Source: GYS-P2D sp964414425
GTDB lineage: Bacteria > Bacteroidota > Bacteroidia > Chitinophagales > Saprospiraceae
Direction of reading: 5' to 3'
Length of the DNA: 64,000 nt
Assembly: GCA_964414425.1 (NCBI GenBank)
Contig: CAYPWL010000016.1
Coordinates: 3,648 to 67,647, forward strand
The notes beneath the pieces are model-generated. The model was not told the origin of the DNA and searched no databases. It saw only the letters and a program-made list of their open reading frames with translations. The translations under genes and the position numbers were made by a program. Positions 8,360 through 16,612 of the stretch are shown in pieces (within the stretch, counting starts at the first letter, position 1; each line of letters begins with the position of its first letter).

Positions 8360-8938
8360 TCAACTCCCTGGCAACTTTTGTCCGATAGAGCTGAGGTGTG
8401 CAATTTTTGAGATTCTGTTGCTTCTTGTTTTTGCAGTTTTCGCCAGTTTGATCCACCTGAGCACGAATCTTTTGCTTGAGTCTTTAATATTATCAAAGAA
8501 CTCGTAGGCCCCATCGAGATGGGTTAATGCTTCTGACAGATCAGTAGGGATGATGAGTTGATCTACGTCATCCATGAAGTTCCATAGCCCACTTTCTTTG
8601 CCCTCCTTGATGGATTTTAGGTTAGATTCGTGCATTCTATTTTCCTCGATTAATTTGTTAGCTCTGTCTTTATAACTCTTAGCCCAATGTTGCACCCTCC
8701 GTGGAGAGGTCAGTTGCATAGTTTTTGAGTCATCGAGCTTTCGCCTGATTCCATCTATCCACCCAAAACAGATCAACTCGTCAAGTACCTCATCTCTGGA
8801 GACATATTTGTACAGTACGCTTTTCTTATAGGTGACCAGCCATACCGATTCTTCTTGAGTATAGTGATCAAGTAGCCAAGTCCTGAGTTCTTCTGGAGAC
8901 GTTACCTCTACTTGTTCAAAATGTTCTGTCTTGATCAT
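8360..8938 (-). CDS. YdeI/OmdA-like protein
   Basis: A 192-residue cytoplasmic protein of the YdeI/OmpD-associated (OmdA) type. The pattern includes SPEELRTWLLDHY, a Lys-rich strand VWLVTYKK, the conserved LICFGWIDGIRRKLDD, then SPRRVQHWAKSYKDRANKL and a C-terminal segment RISKIAHLSSIGQKLPGS that matches the family's RI.K...LA..GKR.. tail. Members are annotated as bacteriocin protection or stress proteins, but no biochemical role is firmly known. It lies 36 bases downstream of the TetR gene on the same strand and may share its transcript. Confidence 0.8.
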   Translation of the reverse strand: MIKTEHFEQVEVTSPEELRTWLLDHYTQEESVWLVTYKKSVLYKYVSRDEVLDELICFGWIDGIRRKLDDSKTMQLTSPRRVQHWAKSYKDRANKLIEENRMHESNLKSIKEGKESGLWNFMDDVDQLIIPTDLSEALTHLDGAYEFFDNIKDSSKRFVLRWIKLAKTAKTRSNRISKIAHLSSIGQKLPGS

Positions 8939-8974
8939 GGATATGGATTGTGATCTGTGCAGCTATCGTACTTC

Positions 8975-9649
8975 CTAATAATGTATAGAGGCAAATGCAA
9001 AGTGATTAACCAATTCTTCTAATTCTGCGACCGCCTTGTCTTTGTCCAAGCTGGTTAATCGTGGCAAGTGCTCGGCATAGTATAGCTGGTTGTTGATCAT
9101 TTCATATAGCGTTGAGCCTAGGCTTTTAGAGTACTTGAAGTCTGGATTGATCTGCTTAATTATGGTGGCTAATTTTCCTACTAACTCCTTGTAAGGTATA
9201 AAGAATCCGTATTTGTTCTCCTCATCGACACCGGAGATATGGTAGGTTTTGGAACTCTCTTTCATGATGATCTGGAAGAGTAGGCCTTCGTTGATATAAT
9301 CGGAGAGCTTTGATTCTGCATTGGCATGTATCATACAATGGATCGCCCTTTTTAGCTTTTCGGTGCTATCGGCTACATTGAGTACTTGCATGTCAATCAG
9401 GTAAGTCACCCACTCCCAATACCAGCAATTAAGATACAGGAGCAGTAGATGCTTATTCTCGAAGTACCGGTATATCGATACTTCTGACGAGTCCATTTTG
9501 GCTCCTAATTTTCTAAAGTTAAATGACTCAAATCCGAGATCATTGATGAGTTCTATGGCATTAGTTAAGAGACGTCTGCCATATTCAGATCCTTGTGGAT
9601 CCTTTATGTACAGCTTCTCTGGAAGCTCAAACCGTAATTTGAGTGACAT
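8975..9649 (-). CDS. TetR-family transcriptional regulator
   Basis: A 224-residue protein with an N-terminal TetR helix-turn-helix: RRLLTNAIELINDLGFESFN, then FRKLGAKMDSSEVSIYRYFENKHLLL (first part FRKLGAKMDSSEVSIYRYF). The C-terminal ligand domain (about 80-224) is all helical and not assignable. It is divergent from the exporter operon starting at 9771. The 121 bases between them contain two inverted repeats, so it probably represses itself and the exporter genes. Confidence 0.9.
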   Translation of the reverse strand: MSLKLRFELPEKLYIKDPQGSEYGRRLLTNAIELINDLGFESFNFRKLGAKMDSSEVSIYRYFENKHLLLLYLNCWYWEWVTYLIDMQVLNVADSTEKLKRAIHCMIHANAESKLSDYINEGLLFQIIMKESSKTYHISGVDEENKYGFFIPYKELVGKLATIIKQINPDFKYSKSLGSTLYEMINNQLYYAEHLPRLTSLDKDKAVAELEELVNHFAFASIHY

Positions 9650-9682
9650 GCTACAGACTTTGGATAGATATAGTAATAACCT

Positions 9683-9727
9683 CTAAACATAATAGCTTGA
9701 CTTAATGTTTAGGTTAGCATAACTAAC
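9683..9727. promoter_or_regulatory. Candidate TetR operator: two adjacent inverted repeats
   Basis: First repeat: CTAAACAT at 9683-9690 and ATGTTTAG at 9705-9712, perfect 8-bp arms with a 14-base spacer; pairing extends to AACC/GGTT with one unpaired base. Second repeat: GTTAG 9713-9717 and CTAAC 9723-9727 around CATAA. The second lies where the -33 region of the plus-strand promoter (near-consensus TACTTTCG at 9743-9750) would be, so binding would block transcription of the exporter operon. Confidence 0.5.
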
Positions 9728-9770
9728 AGATAAATTGATAACTACTTTCGACAATGTAACTATCATATAG

Positions 9771-10064
9771 ATGAAATTCGTAATAAGAAATCAAGCTAAG
9801 ATCTCTAACAAGTATGTAAGGTTTGCTAAGTGGAAAATCAGAAAGCTCTCGAGAAAATTTGGTGAAGCCCTCTATTCTGAGATTTATATTAAGCAGATAA
9901 GTGCAACTCCTGCCATGTATGTTGTTACTATTAAGATGGGTATACCAGGCCCCGATATTATAGTATCGGCCCAGTCTTCTAACTTACGGAGTCTCTGGTC
10001 TGATATATCACAGAAATTAAAGAGACAAATGCGAAATACCGCCTCCAGAAAAAATCAGAAATAG
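9771..10064 (+). CDS. HPF/RaiA-like small protein
   Basis: A 97-residue basic protein with the beta-alpha-beta-beta-beta-alpha layout of ribosome hibernation factors. An N-terminal strand and helix (FVIRNQAKISNKYVRFAKWK) are followed by strands (SEIYIKQIS, YVVTIKMGIPG, DIIVSAQSS) and a final helix with a basic tail (SLWSDISQKLKRQMRNTA). Sequence similarity to true HPF is weak, so ribosome binding is inference. It is the first gene of the exporter operon, 26 bases before the ABC gene, an unexpected place for a hibernation factor. Confidence 0.5.
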   Translation: MKFVIRNQAKISNKYVRFAKWKIRKLSRKFGEALYSEIYIKQISATPAMYVVTIKMGIPGPDIIVSAQSSNLRSLWSDISQKLKRQMRNTASRKNQK

Positions 10065-10090
10065 ATTAACTCCAATAAGAATAGAAGCAC

Positions 10091-11758
10091 ATGGCTAAGA
10101 CATTGAAACACTCTCCGTTGTGGAGATTCAGGAGATTACTTTCATTAGAAAAAGAAGATATATCACAGGTATATATTTACGCTTTTTTCAATGGTATAGT
10201 CAACCTTTCCTTACCGCTCGGGATACAAGCCATTGTTAACTTGATCCAGGGAGGACAGGTGACTACGTCTTGGTATGTCTTAGTCGCATTAGTCATAGTG
10301 GGTATAGCGCTTACAGGCTTATTACAATTACTTCAATTAAGGATTGTCGAGAATATCTCGCAGAGGATATTTAGTAATGCTTCATTTGAGTTTGCTCTGC
10401 GGATACCTAAGATCAAGTATGAAGCTTTTAGAGATTATTATGGTCCAGATTTAGCCAATAGATTCTTTGATACATTGACCATACAGAAAGGACTTCCGAA
10501 GATTCTGATTGATTTTTCATTAGGCATCTTCCAAGTTATCGTAGGCTTGATTGTGCTCAGTCTCTACCACCCTTTCTTCATTATATTTAGTGTATTGCTA
10601 TTGATTATCGTCTATTTGATCATAGCAGCTACAGGTCCTAAAGGATTGAGTACGAGCTTGCAAGAGTCAACTTCAAAATATAAGATTGCCTTCTGGATAG
10701 AAGAAGTAGCCCGAACCAAATTGTCGTTTAAGCTAGCAAGCAATAATAAACTTAGCTTGATTAAGACTGATGAAAATGTCAATGACTATCTCCAGGCAAG
10801 GGAAAAGCACTTCGGCGTCATTATCTCGCAATCTGTATACCTCATAATTTTCAAAGTACTCGTGGCGGCAGGTTTACTGATTACAGGTAGTATACTTGTG
10901 TTTAACGAGCAGATGAATATCGGGCAGTTCGTTGCAGCCGAGATTATCATCATCCTCATCATCGCATCAGTGGAAAAAATCATTAAGACCATAGAGTCTA
11001 TCTATGACGTATTGACGGCCCTCGAAAAAATAGGGTTTGTCTTTGACAAGCCTATGGATGAGTACGACGGTGTTACACTTCGAGACTCTGATGATTCATT
11101 TTCGATAGGAGTAGAAAACTTATCATTTAGATATGACAGTGCTGCTGCTACCAGTTTGCAGGATCTAAGTTTCGAGATACCTGTTGATACGTCTGCATTT
11201 ATATGTGGGCCTCCAAGCTCGGGGAAATCTACCTTGATGAAAATAATCTCGGGAATCTTAGATCCAACCGATGGGATCATTAAGTATAATGGTTTCCCAT
11301 TGCGGTCATTGGATTTTGATCGACTAAAAGAAGACATTGGGTTCTGTATCGGTCATAGCGACATATTCCAAGGAACTATACTGGACAACATCTCCTTGAA
11401 ACGGGATAATGCTACCCCAGAAAATATAAATAGAGCACTCAGTATTACTGGACTTTCGCCATACCTATCAACGATACCCTTAGGCTTCAATACAGTTATT
11501 GATCCAGAAGGAAATAAAGTACCCACTAATATTCAGAAACGGATTTTGTTAGCCCGAGCAATAGCGACTAATCCAAGGTTGCTCATATTAGAAGACCCTC
11601 TGGATCATGTGGGTATCAGCGAAAAAAAGGCGTTGATAGAGGCACTTACCGATCCGGCGAATAGATGGAGAGTCATCATTTCTTCAGTTGATGAGATATG
11701 GAGAGATCATGTAGATATGATCATAGAAATTAATAACGGTAAGATTACATCAGTCTAA
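10091..11758 (+). CDS. ABC exporter (fused membrane and ATPase domains) with degenerate ATPase motifs
   Basis: A 555-residue half-transporter. Residues 1-310 form the exporter-type membrane domain with about six spans (for example 28-50, 62-85, 140-180 and 250-292). Residues 336-555 form the nucleotide-binding domain. Walker A GPPSSGKST (373-381) is intact, but other motifs depart from consensus. The Q-loop glutamine position is Gly421, the signature LSGGQ is VPTNI (477-481), Walker B ends in Glu501-Asp502 instead of Asp-Glu, and the H-loop histidine is missing (RVIISSVDE). It may bind ATP but hydrolyse poorly. With HlyD and TolC downstream it resembles a type I secretion or tripartite exporter. 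Confidence 0.88.
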   Translation: MAKTLKHSPLWRFRRLLSLEKEDISQVYIYAFFNGIVNLSLPLGIQAIVNLIQGGQVTTSWYVLVALVIVGIALTGLLQLLQLRIVENISQRIFSNASFEFALRIPKIKYEAFRDYYGPDLANRFFDTLTIQKGLPKILIDFSLGIFQVIVGLIVLSLYHPFFIIFSVLLLIIVYLIIAATGPKGLSTSLQESTSKYKIAFWIEEVARTKLSFKLASNNKLSLIKTDENVNDYLQAREKHFGVIISQSVYLIIFKVLVAAGLLITGSILVFNEQMNIGQFVAAEIIIILIIASVEKIIKTIESIYDVLTALEKIGFVFDKPMDEYDGVTLRDSDDSFSIGVENLSFRYDSAAATSLQDLSFEIPVDTSAFICGPPSSGKSTLMKIISGILDPTDGIIKYNGFPLRSLDFDRLKEDIGFCIGHSDIFQGTILDNISLKRDNATPENINRALSITGLSPYLSTIPLGFNTVIDPEGNKVPTNIQKRILLARAIATNPRLLILEDPLDHVGISEKKALIEALTDPANRWRVIISSVDEIWRDHVDMIIEINNGKITSV

Positions 11759-11769
11759 ATACATAGATT

Positions 11770-13140
11770 ATGCTAAATATAAGTCTCAAGTCTGTGTCAA
11801 AGTATATCGATAAGGGTGAGTACAACTCTTATGAGACACTCGAGTCACGTTCGCACTCTAAGAGTTTACTTAAAATCTTGTTGGTGCTATCGATTATTTT
11901 TTTGATAGGTATGTTCTTACCATGGACTCAAAATATAAGATCTAACGGAGTGGTTTCGACCTTGAATCCTTTTGATAAACCTCAGAATATCCAGGCTCTG
12001 ATAGGAGGGCGAATAGACAAGTGGTATGTCACTCAAGGTGATGTAGTGAGCATAGGGGACACTATCGTAAAATTAACTGAAGCCAAGGAAGAGTATTTTG
12101 ACCCACAACTCATAGCCAATACTGACGAACAGCGGCAGGCTAAACTGCAATCTGCTCAGGCTTATGTTGAAAAAGTTGCCTTTCTGAATGAGCAATTGCG
12201 AACGCAAAAAAACTTGAGAGATTCGAAGTTGCAGCAACTCACCATTAAGTTGCAACAGATTGATCTTGAGATAGAAAGTATGCGGCAAGAAAAAATTGCT
12301 GCAGAGACTTATATGGAAAATGCCTCCAATCAACTGGCGAGGATGCAGCAGATGTATGATAAGGGCATTAAGTCGCTTACAGATCTGGAGACCAAACGAC
12401 TGTCAAACCGAGAAGCTGAAGCCAAGCTAATATCTATAGATAACAAGCTTGTGAAACTTAAAAATGATAAGCTTGATATTAACCAAGAGGTAGACTTGAC
12501 CAGATCTGATTATGATCAGAAGACTGCTAAAATAGAGTCGGACATCAGCTCTGCGGACTCTTATAGATTTACCCTCCTGGGAGAATCAAACAAATTGGAG
12601 TCCAAGGCAAATCAGCTACGAACTCGAGAAGAAGCCTTTGTGATTACCTCACCGGTAAGTGGCAGAATTAATAAAGTGCTCAAAAATGGTATTGGAGAGT
12701 ATGTTAAGACTCAGGACAATATCGCCACTATTGTACCAAGCACCTTTCAAAGGGCTGTGGAGTTATACATAGCGCCTATGGATATGCCATTGGTAGATCG
12801 GGGTAAGAAAGTCAGACTGCAGTTTGATGGGTGGCCTGCGATCGTCTTCAGTGGATGGCCAGATAATTCATTTGGTACTTTTGGCGGTATCGTCTATAGT
12901 ATAGACAATGACATCAGTGACAACGGGAAGTACAGAATATTAGTAGTAGAAGACGACTCCGAAAAGGAATGGCCAGAGCTTATCCGTATAGGCTCAGGGG
13001 CAAGAGGATTACTATTGCTCAACGATGTCAAAGTTTATTATGAACTCTGGAGGCAGTTAAATGGGTTTCCGCCAGATTTTTATGAACCAGAAGGTCTGAA
13101 AAAAGTGAAAAATAAAGTACCTCTCAGAAAAGTCAAGTAA
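11770..13140 (+). CDS. HlyD-family periplasmic adaptor
   Basis: A 456-residue adaptor with one N-terminal membrane span (about 33-50, LLKILLVLSIIFLIGMFLPW). A lipoyl-like half-motif follows (PQNIQALIGGRIDKWYVTQG), then a long coiled coil from about 115 to 280 rich in Q, K, E and L. The second lipoyl half is FVITSPVSGRINKVLKNGIG, followed by a beta-barrel domain. It would link the inner-membrane ABC protein to the outer-membrane TolC protein encoded two genes later. It starts 11 bases after the ABC gene, and the thioesterase gene begins on the very next base after its stop. Confidence 0.93.
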   Translation: MLNISLKSVSKYIDKGEYNSYETLESRSHSKSLLKILLVLSIIFLIGMFLPWTQNIRSNGVVSTLNPFDKPQNIQALIGGRIDKWYVTQGDVVSIGDTIVKLTEAKEEYFDPQLIANTDEQRQAKLQSAQAYVEKVAFLNEQLRTQKNLRDSKLQQLTIKLQQIDLEIESMRQEKIAAETYMENASNQLARMQQMYDKGIKSLTDLETKRLSNREAEAKLISIDNKLVKLKNDKLDINQEVDLTRSDYDQKTAKIESDISSADSYRFTLLGESNKLESKANQLRTREEAFVITSPVSGRINKVLKNGIGEYVKTQDNIATIVPSTFQRAVELYIAPMDMPLVDRGKKVRLQFDGWPAIVFSGWPDNSFGTFGGIVYSIDNDISDNGKYRILVVEDDSEKEWPELIRIGSGARGLLLLNDVKVYYELWRQLNGFPPDFYEPEGLKKVKNKVPLRKVK

Positions 13141-13533
13141 ATGAAATTTTATTCGAGGAAATTGATCAAACCGGGAGATCTCAATGCCAATGATACCTTA
13201 TTCGGGGGGGCATTGTTAAGATGGATAGACGAGGAAGCTGGTATCTATGCGATGACAAAGCTGGACAGCAAAAAAATCGTTACCAAGTATATCTCAGAGA
13301 TAAACTTTGTCAATTCGGCTAAGCAGGGCGATGTCATAGAAATCGGATTAGAATTTACTTCTATAGGGACTACGAGTATTACATTCTCCTGTATGGTTCG
13401 CAATGTATTTACGAAGAAGACCATCATATCTATAGAAAAGCTTGTCTTTGTCAGAATCGATAATGATGAGCGACCTACGCCCCACGGTAAGACGATTCAT
13501 AATCTTGGTTTTAACACCGATAATGTTTCTTAG
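13141..13533 (+). CDS. Acyl-CoA thioesterase, hotdog fold (YciA-like)
   Basis: A 130-residue hotdog protein. The pattern LIKPGDLNANDTLFGGALLRWIDEEAGIYA, of which DLNANDTLFGGALLRWIDEE is the core, carries the Asn/Asp and helix residues typical of acyl-CoA thioesterases. It continues with KYISEINFVNSAKQGDVIEI and a final strand IISIEKLVFVRID. It would cleave acyl-CoA in the cytoplasm. Its ATG follows the hlyD stop with no gap, and tolC follows its own stop with no gap, so it is embedded in the exporter operon. That placement suggests a link to the exported substrate or to membrane lipids, but this is inference. Confidence 0.88.
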   Translation: MKFYSRKLIKPGDLNANDTLFGGALLRWIDEEAGIYAMTKLDSKKIVTKYISEINFVNSAKQGDVIEIGLEFTSIGTTSITFSCMVRNVFTKKTIISIEKLVFVRIDNDERPTPHGKTIHNLGFNTDNVS

Positions 13534-14913
13534 ATGGAAAGACTAAAGCTTGCTGTTGTTCTGATGTTATTGCCGCTGTATGTAGCGGCCTCTGATACAC
13601 TCACACTCGTTCAGTTTCAGGATTTGTTATTGAAGAACCATCCACTCATAACGAGCGCTAACCTTAATGAAGACATAGCGGAGTCTTATCTGATTAAGGG
13701 TCAAGGAGTTTTGGATCCTAAGTTTTATACGGATTATGATGGCAAGCAGTTTAAGGACATAAACTATTTCAGACGATGGAACAGTGAGGTCAAGATTCCT
13801 ACAAAGTATCCAGTTGATGTATCCATAGGATATGAAAACAATAGTGGAGAGTTTCTTAACGGTGACAATGACGTACCTTCCAATGGTCTGCTCTATGGTA
13901 CGGTGAGTGTGTCACTATTGAGAGGTTTGTTATTTGATGAGCAGCGATTTGCACTCAGAGAGTCGGAGCTGTTAGCAGATAAGAGCAGAATAGAAAGAGA
14001 GCTCATCATCCGAAATATTATAGTTCAAAGCCTCAATGCCTATGTAGATTGGGCTGCGGCATTTAATGATTTGATTATCGCAGATGCTTTTTTAGATCGA
14101 GTCAGCGACCGCCATCTTTTTATCATCCAGTTATTTGAAAATGGAGATAAACCATCTATCGATACCATAGAGTCCCGCATCAATCTTAATACAGCCCTTA
14201 AAAATCAGCTCAGCAGGACAGAAGATTTAATCAGAAAAAGGCAAAAATTAAACATGTTCTTGTGGGACGATAGAGGGGAGCCAATGGTGTTAGTAGAATC
14301 TGTTGTTCCTCAAAATATCTCTGTCGTCACAGACTTATTATTGGCTGAGACCATCGCCATCACCCAGAACTGGAATGCCGACCCACTCATCAGAAAGAAG
14401 CAAAATGAGATAGATCAAATCAGTCTCGTCAATAGACTCGAGCGAGAACAACTAAAGCCTCAATTAGATATCAAGTTTAACACCATACACAGTCTCGGAG
14501 ATGACGCTATAGAATACAGCTATAACGTCAGAGATTATAAGGTGGGGGCAACAATCCTCGTGCCGCTGCGGAATAGGAAAACACAGGGTCAGATTGATTT
14601 AAACAATGCACTCATAAGTCAGAAGGAACTGGATCAAACCTATTACCGAGCAGATCTTCAGAACATGTATCAGGTGCTCAGTAGAGCCCAATCTCTAAAT
14701 CAACAATCCCTTGAGGTCAGTATAGAGAAAGTTGAAAATAGCCGATTACTATACGAGGCAGAACAACTCAAGTTTGAATTAGGCGAATCTTCCGTCTTTT
14801 TACTTAATAGTCGAGAGAGAAAATTACTGGAATCAGAAACCGAGTATATCAAGAACCTCAAAGCATTGAGTCGTATATATAATGAGCTCTACTTCCTAAA
14901 ACTCGGCCAGTAA
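13534..14913 (+). CDS. TolC-family outer-membrane efflux protein
   Basis: A 459-residue protein with a signal peptide (MERLKLAVVLMLLPLYVAAS, cleaved near residue 20). Two repeats of helical hairpins follow, typical of the OEP family, with DTLTLVQFQDLLLKNHPLIT at the start and a second half beginning near VTDLLLAETIAITQNW. The length is normal. It would form the outer-membrane duct of the exporter. As the last gene of the operon it is convergent with mscS, with only 17 bases between; no terminator hairpin is evident in that gap. Confidence 0.9.
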   Translation: MERLKLAVVLMLLPLYVAASDTLTLVQFQDLLLKNHPLITSANLNEDIAESYLIKGQGVLDPKFYTDYDGKQFKDINYFRRWNSEVKIPTKYPVDVSIGYENNSGEFLNGDNDVPSNGLLYGTVSVSLLRGLLFDEQRFALRESELLADKSRIERELIIRNIIVQSLNAYVDWAAAFNDLIIADAFLDRVSDRHLFIIQLFENGDKPSIDTIESRINLNTALKNQLSRTEDLIRKRQKLNMFLWDDRGEPMVLVESVVPQNISVVTDLLLAETIAITQNWNADPLIRKKQNEIDQISLVNRLEREQLKPQLDIKFNTIHSLGDDAIEYSYNVRDYKVGATILVPLRNRKTQGQIDLNNALISQKELDQTYYRADLQNMYQVLSRAQSLNQQSLEVSIEKVENSRLLYEAEQLKFELGESSVFLLNSRERKLLESETEYIKNLKALSRIYNELYFLKLGQ

Positions 14914-14930
14914 TCACTGGATAGAACTCT

Positions 14931-15785
14931 TTAGTTTGATTCGTTAGTGATGACGGTTCTAATAGGGAATGGAATGTTGATAGATTCCTGATCATATGTC
15001 TTTTTGATTAACATAATGGCCCGACTCCTTGCCTGTGTCAAGGTATTGCGCTGTGTAGCTTGTATCCAAAAACGAACCTGTACATTAATCGCACTATCAC
15101 CAAAGGAAGTATAGTAGAATTCAAAATCTTCTTTTCTATAGGGGAATTCTTCAGTAATCACCTTTTCAGTGATTGCTAATACTTTTTCTAAATTAGACTC
15201 ATATCCAACGCCTACCTCTATAATCACTCTCAGATCTCTTGTGAGGCTATAGTTCTTATAAGAATTGTTAGAAATAGAATTATTAGGGATTACGACTACG
15301 TTATTATCGAGTGTTCGGATCTTAGTGTCTCTTAGATTAATCGTCTCTATTGTGCCAGCAAAGCCATTAGTCTCAATAAAATCTCCCACGTTGATATCAT
15401 TTTTGATAGAAAGCGATATCCCCGAGAAGGTATTGGATAATGTACCCTGGACAGCCAAGCCTATAGCAAGACCAGCCACACCTGCTCCAGTAATCAGAGA
15501 GTTAAGTGCCTGATCAAGATTGAGGATACCAAGGGCGAGTACAAGGCCAAGCACCACTATAGCGATAGAAAGTGCCGTGCTTATCAAATTCCTAACAGAG
15601 TCTTGTTTGACTCGCATTTTGAGTGACTTCTTGACTCTGCTGCTCACTTTTTTGGACAGGTACATTGCCAACAAAAAGACTAACAGAGCCAAGAAAATAT
15701 TAGGAAGATTCAATATCAGTTTATCGAACCAAGTGATAAGCTTTAACCACAAGTTTTCTAATGATAGTTGTAATTGGTCTCCCAT
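14931..15785 (-). CDS. Small-conductance mechanosensitive channel (MscS family)
   Basis: A 284-residue protein with three membrane spans (about 25-45, 66-88 and 95-130) and the MscS pore helix AGLAIGLAVQGTLSNTFSGI. The beta domain follows (GDFIETNGFAGTIETINLRD, then TLDNNVVVIPNNSISNNSY), and then the C-terminal alpha-beta vestibule. It opens under membrane tension to release solutes in hypo-osmotic shock. It lies 49 bases downstream of scpA on the same strand and is probably co-transcribed with it. Confidence 0.95.
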   Translation of the reverse strand: MGDQLQLSLENLWLKLITWFDKLILNLPNIFLALLVFLLAMYLSKKVSSRVKKSLKMRVKQDSVRNLISTALSIAIVVLGLVLALGILNLDQALNSLITGAGVAGLAIGLAVQGTLSNTFSGISLSIKNDINVGDFIETNGFAGTIETINLRDTKIRTLDNNVVVIPNNSISNNSYKNYSLTRDLRVIIEVGVGYESNLEKVLAITEKVITEEFPYRKEDFEFYYTSFGDSAINVQVRFWIQATQRNTLTQARSRAIMLIKKTYDQESINIPFPIRTVITNESN

Positions 15786-15834
15786 ATATAGCTTAAATCA
15801 ATTATTAGTGAATCACCTTTTGTGCATGAATAGC

Positions 15835-16590
15835 TCAGGCCGCTTGACCTCGCTTCAGCACGAAGGTATTTATGTTAACACCCGTTGTAATATAGAGTTC
15901 TTCGGCATTAATAAGTTCTAAGACAGATAGAAAGGTGATGATACAGTGCATACGATCTACTAAGCCTTCAAAAATATCTTCAAAAGAAGTATCCCCTTTG
16001 ATCGATACCTTATCAAGGACATAGACCTTCTGCTCCTCGAGGGTGTAGTTGTAGCGATAGACGAGGTGTTTTGGTTTGGTGTCACGGATCTTCTTGCGAT
16101 TCATGACGCTCTCGAAGTTCTTGAGGAGCTTAAACATGGTCAGGGACTCCAACTCCACATCTACCAGTGCTTTGTTGGCGATGCTCCTGATCTCCTTAGT
16201 GACATTGCCTCGGGGCTCGAGCTGCATGCGCTCTACTTCGAGAGACGAGAGGTCGTCCAATATATCCTTGAACCTCTTATACTCGAGGAGCTTTCGAGCG
16301 ATCTCGTCTCTCGGATCAATCTCTTGACCTTCTTCATCGAGGTCTGGTCGTGGCAGTAGCATCTTTGCTTTAATACGCATCAATGTAGCGGCAACTAAAA
16401 TAAATTCGCTGGCTACATCTATATTTAGCTCTTCAAGTTGACGGATGTAAGCGAGGAAGTCGGCAGTGATTTTTGAGATCGGGATATCAAGAATGTCGAT
16501 CTCATCACGCTCTATAAAGAACAGCAGTAGATCAAACGGTCCCTCGAACTGCTTAATTTTAATAGTATAGCCTTCCTCTTGCTGATTCAT
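15835..16590 (-). CDS. scpA: Segregation and condensation protein ScpA
   Basis: The kleisin subunit of the SMC-ScpAB chromosome-organising complex. The N-terminal pattern YTIKIKQFEGPFDLLLFFIE and DILDIPISKITADFLAYI is diagnostic, followed by VASEFILVAATLMRIKAKMLLP and a C-terminal winged helix (VDRMHCIITFLSVLELINAE). I place the start at ATG 16590 (251 residues). A longer frame begins at TTG 16599, but a perfect -7 box overlaps that codon, so it would not be in the transcript. ScpB is not in the window. Confidence 0.95.
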   Translation of the reverse strand: MNQQEEGYTIKIKQFEGPFDLLLFFIERDEIDILDIPISKITADFLAYIRQLEELNIDVASEFILVAATLMRIKAKMLLPRPDLDEEGQEIDPRDEIARKLLEYKRFKDILDDLSSLEVERMQLEPRGNVTKEIRSIANKALVDVELESLTMFKLLKNFESVMNRKKIRDTKPKHLVYRYNYTLEEQKVYVLDKVSIKGDTSFEDIFEGLVDRMHCIITFLSVLELINAEELYITTGVNINTFVLKRGQAA

Positions 16591-16596
16591 CTGTGA

Positions 16597-16604
16597 CAAA
16601 TATA
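16597..16604 (-). promoter_or_regulatory. Promoter -7 box of scpA (mscS)
   Basis: The minus strand reads TATATTTG, a perfect TAnnTTTG. Transcription would begin at or near base 16590, which is the A of the scpA ATG, so the mRNA would be leaderless or nearly so. The box lies in the short gap between the divergent scpA and RsmI-like genes. Confidence 0.5.
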
Positions 16605-16612
16605 TATATCCT

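Noticed and set aside
8308..8514. Short minus-strand frame overlapping the YdeI-like gene
   Set aside because: It lies in another frame of a recognisable gene and has no family features.
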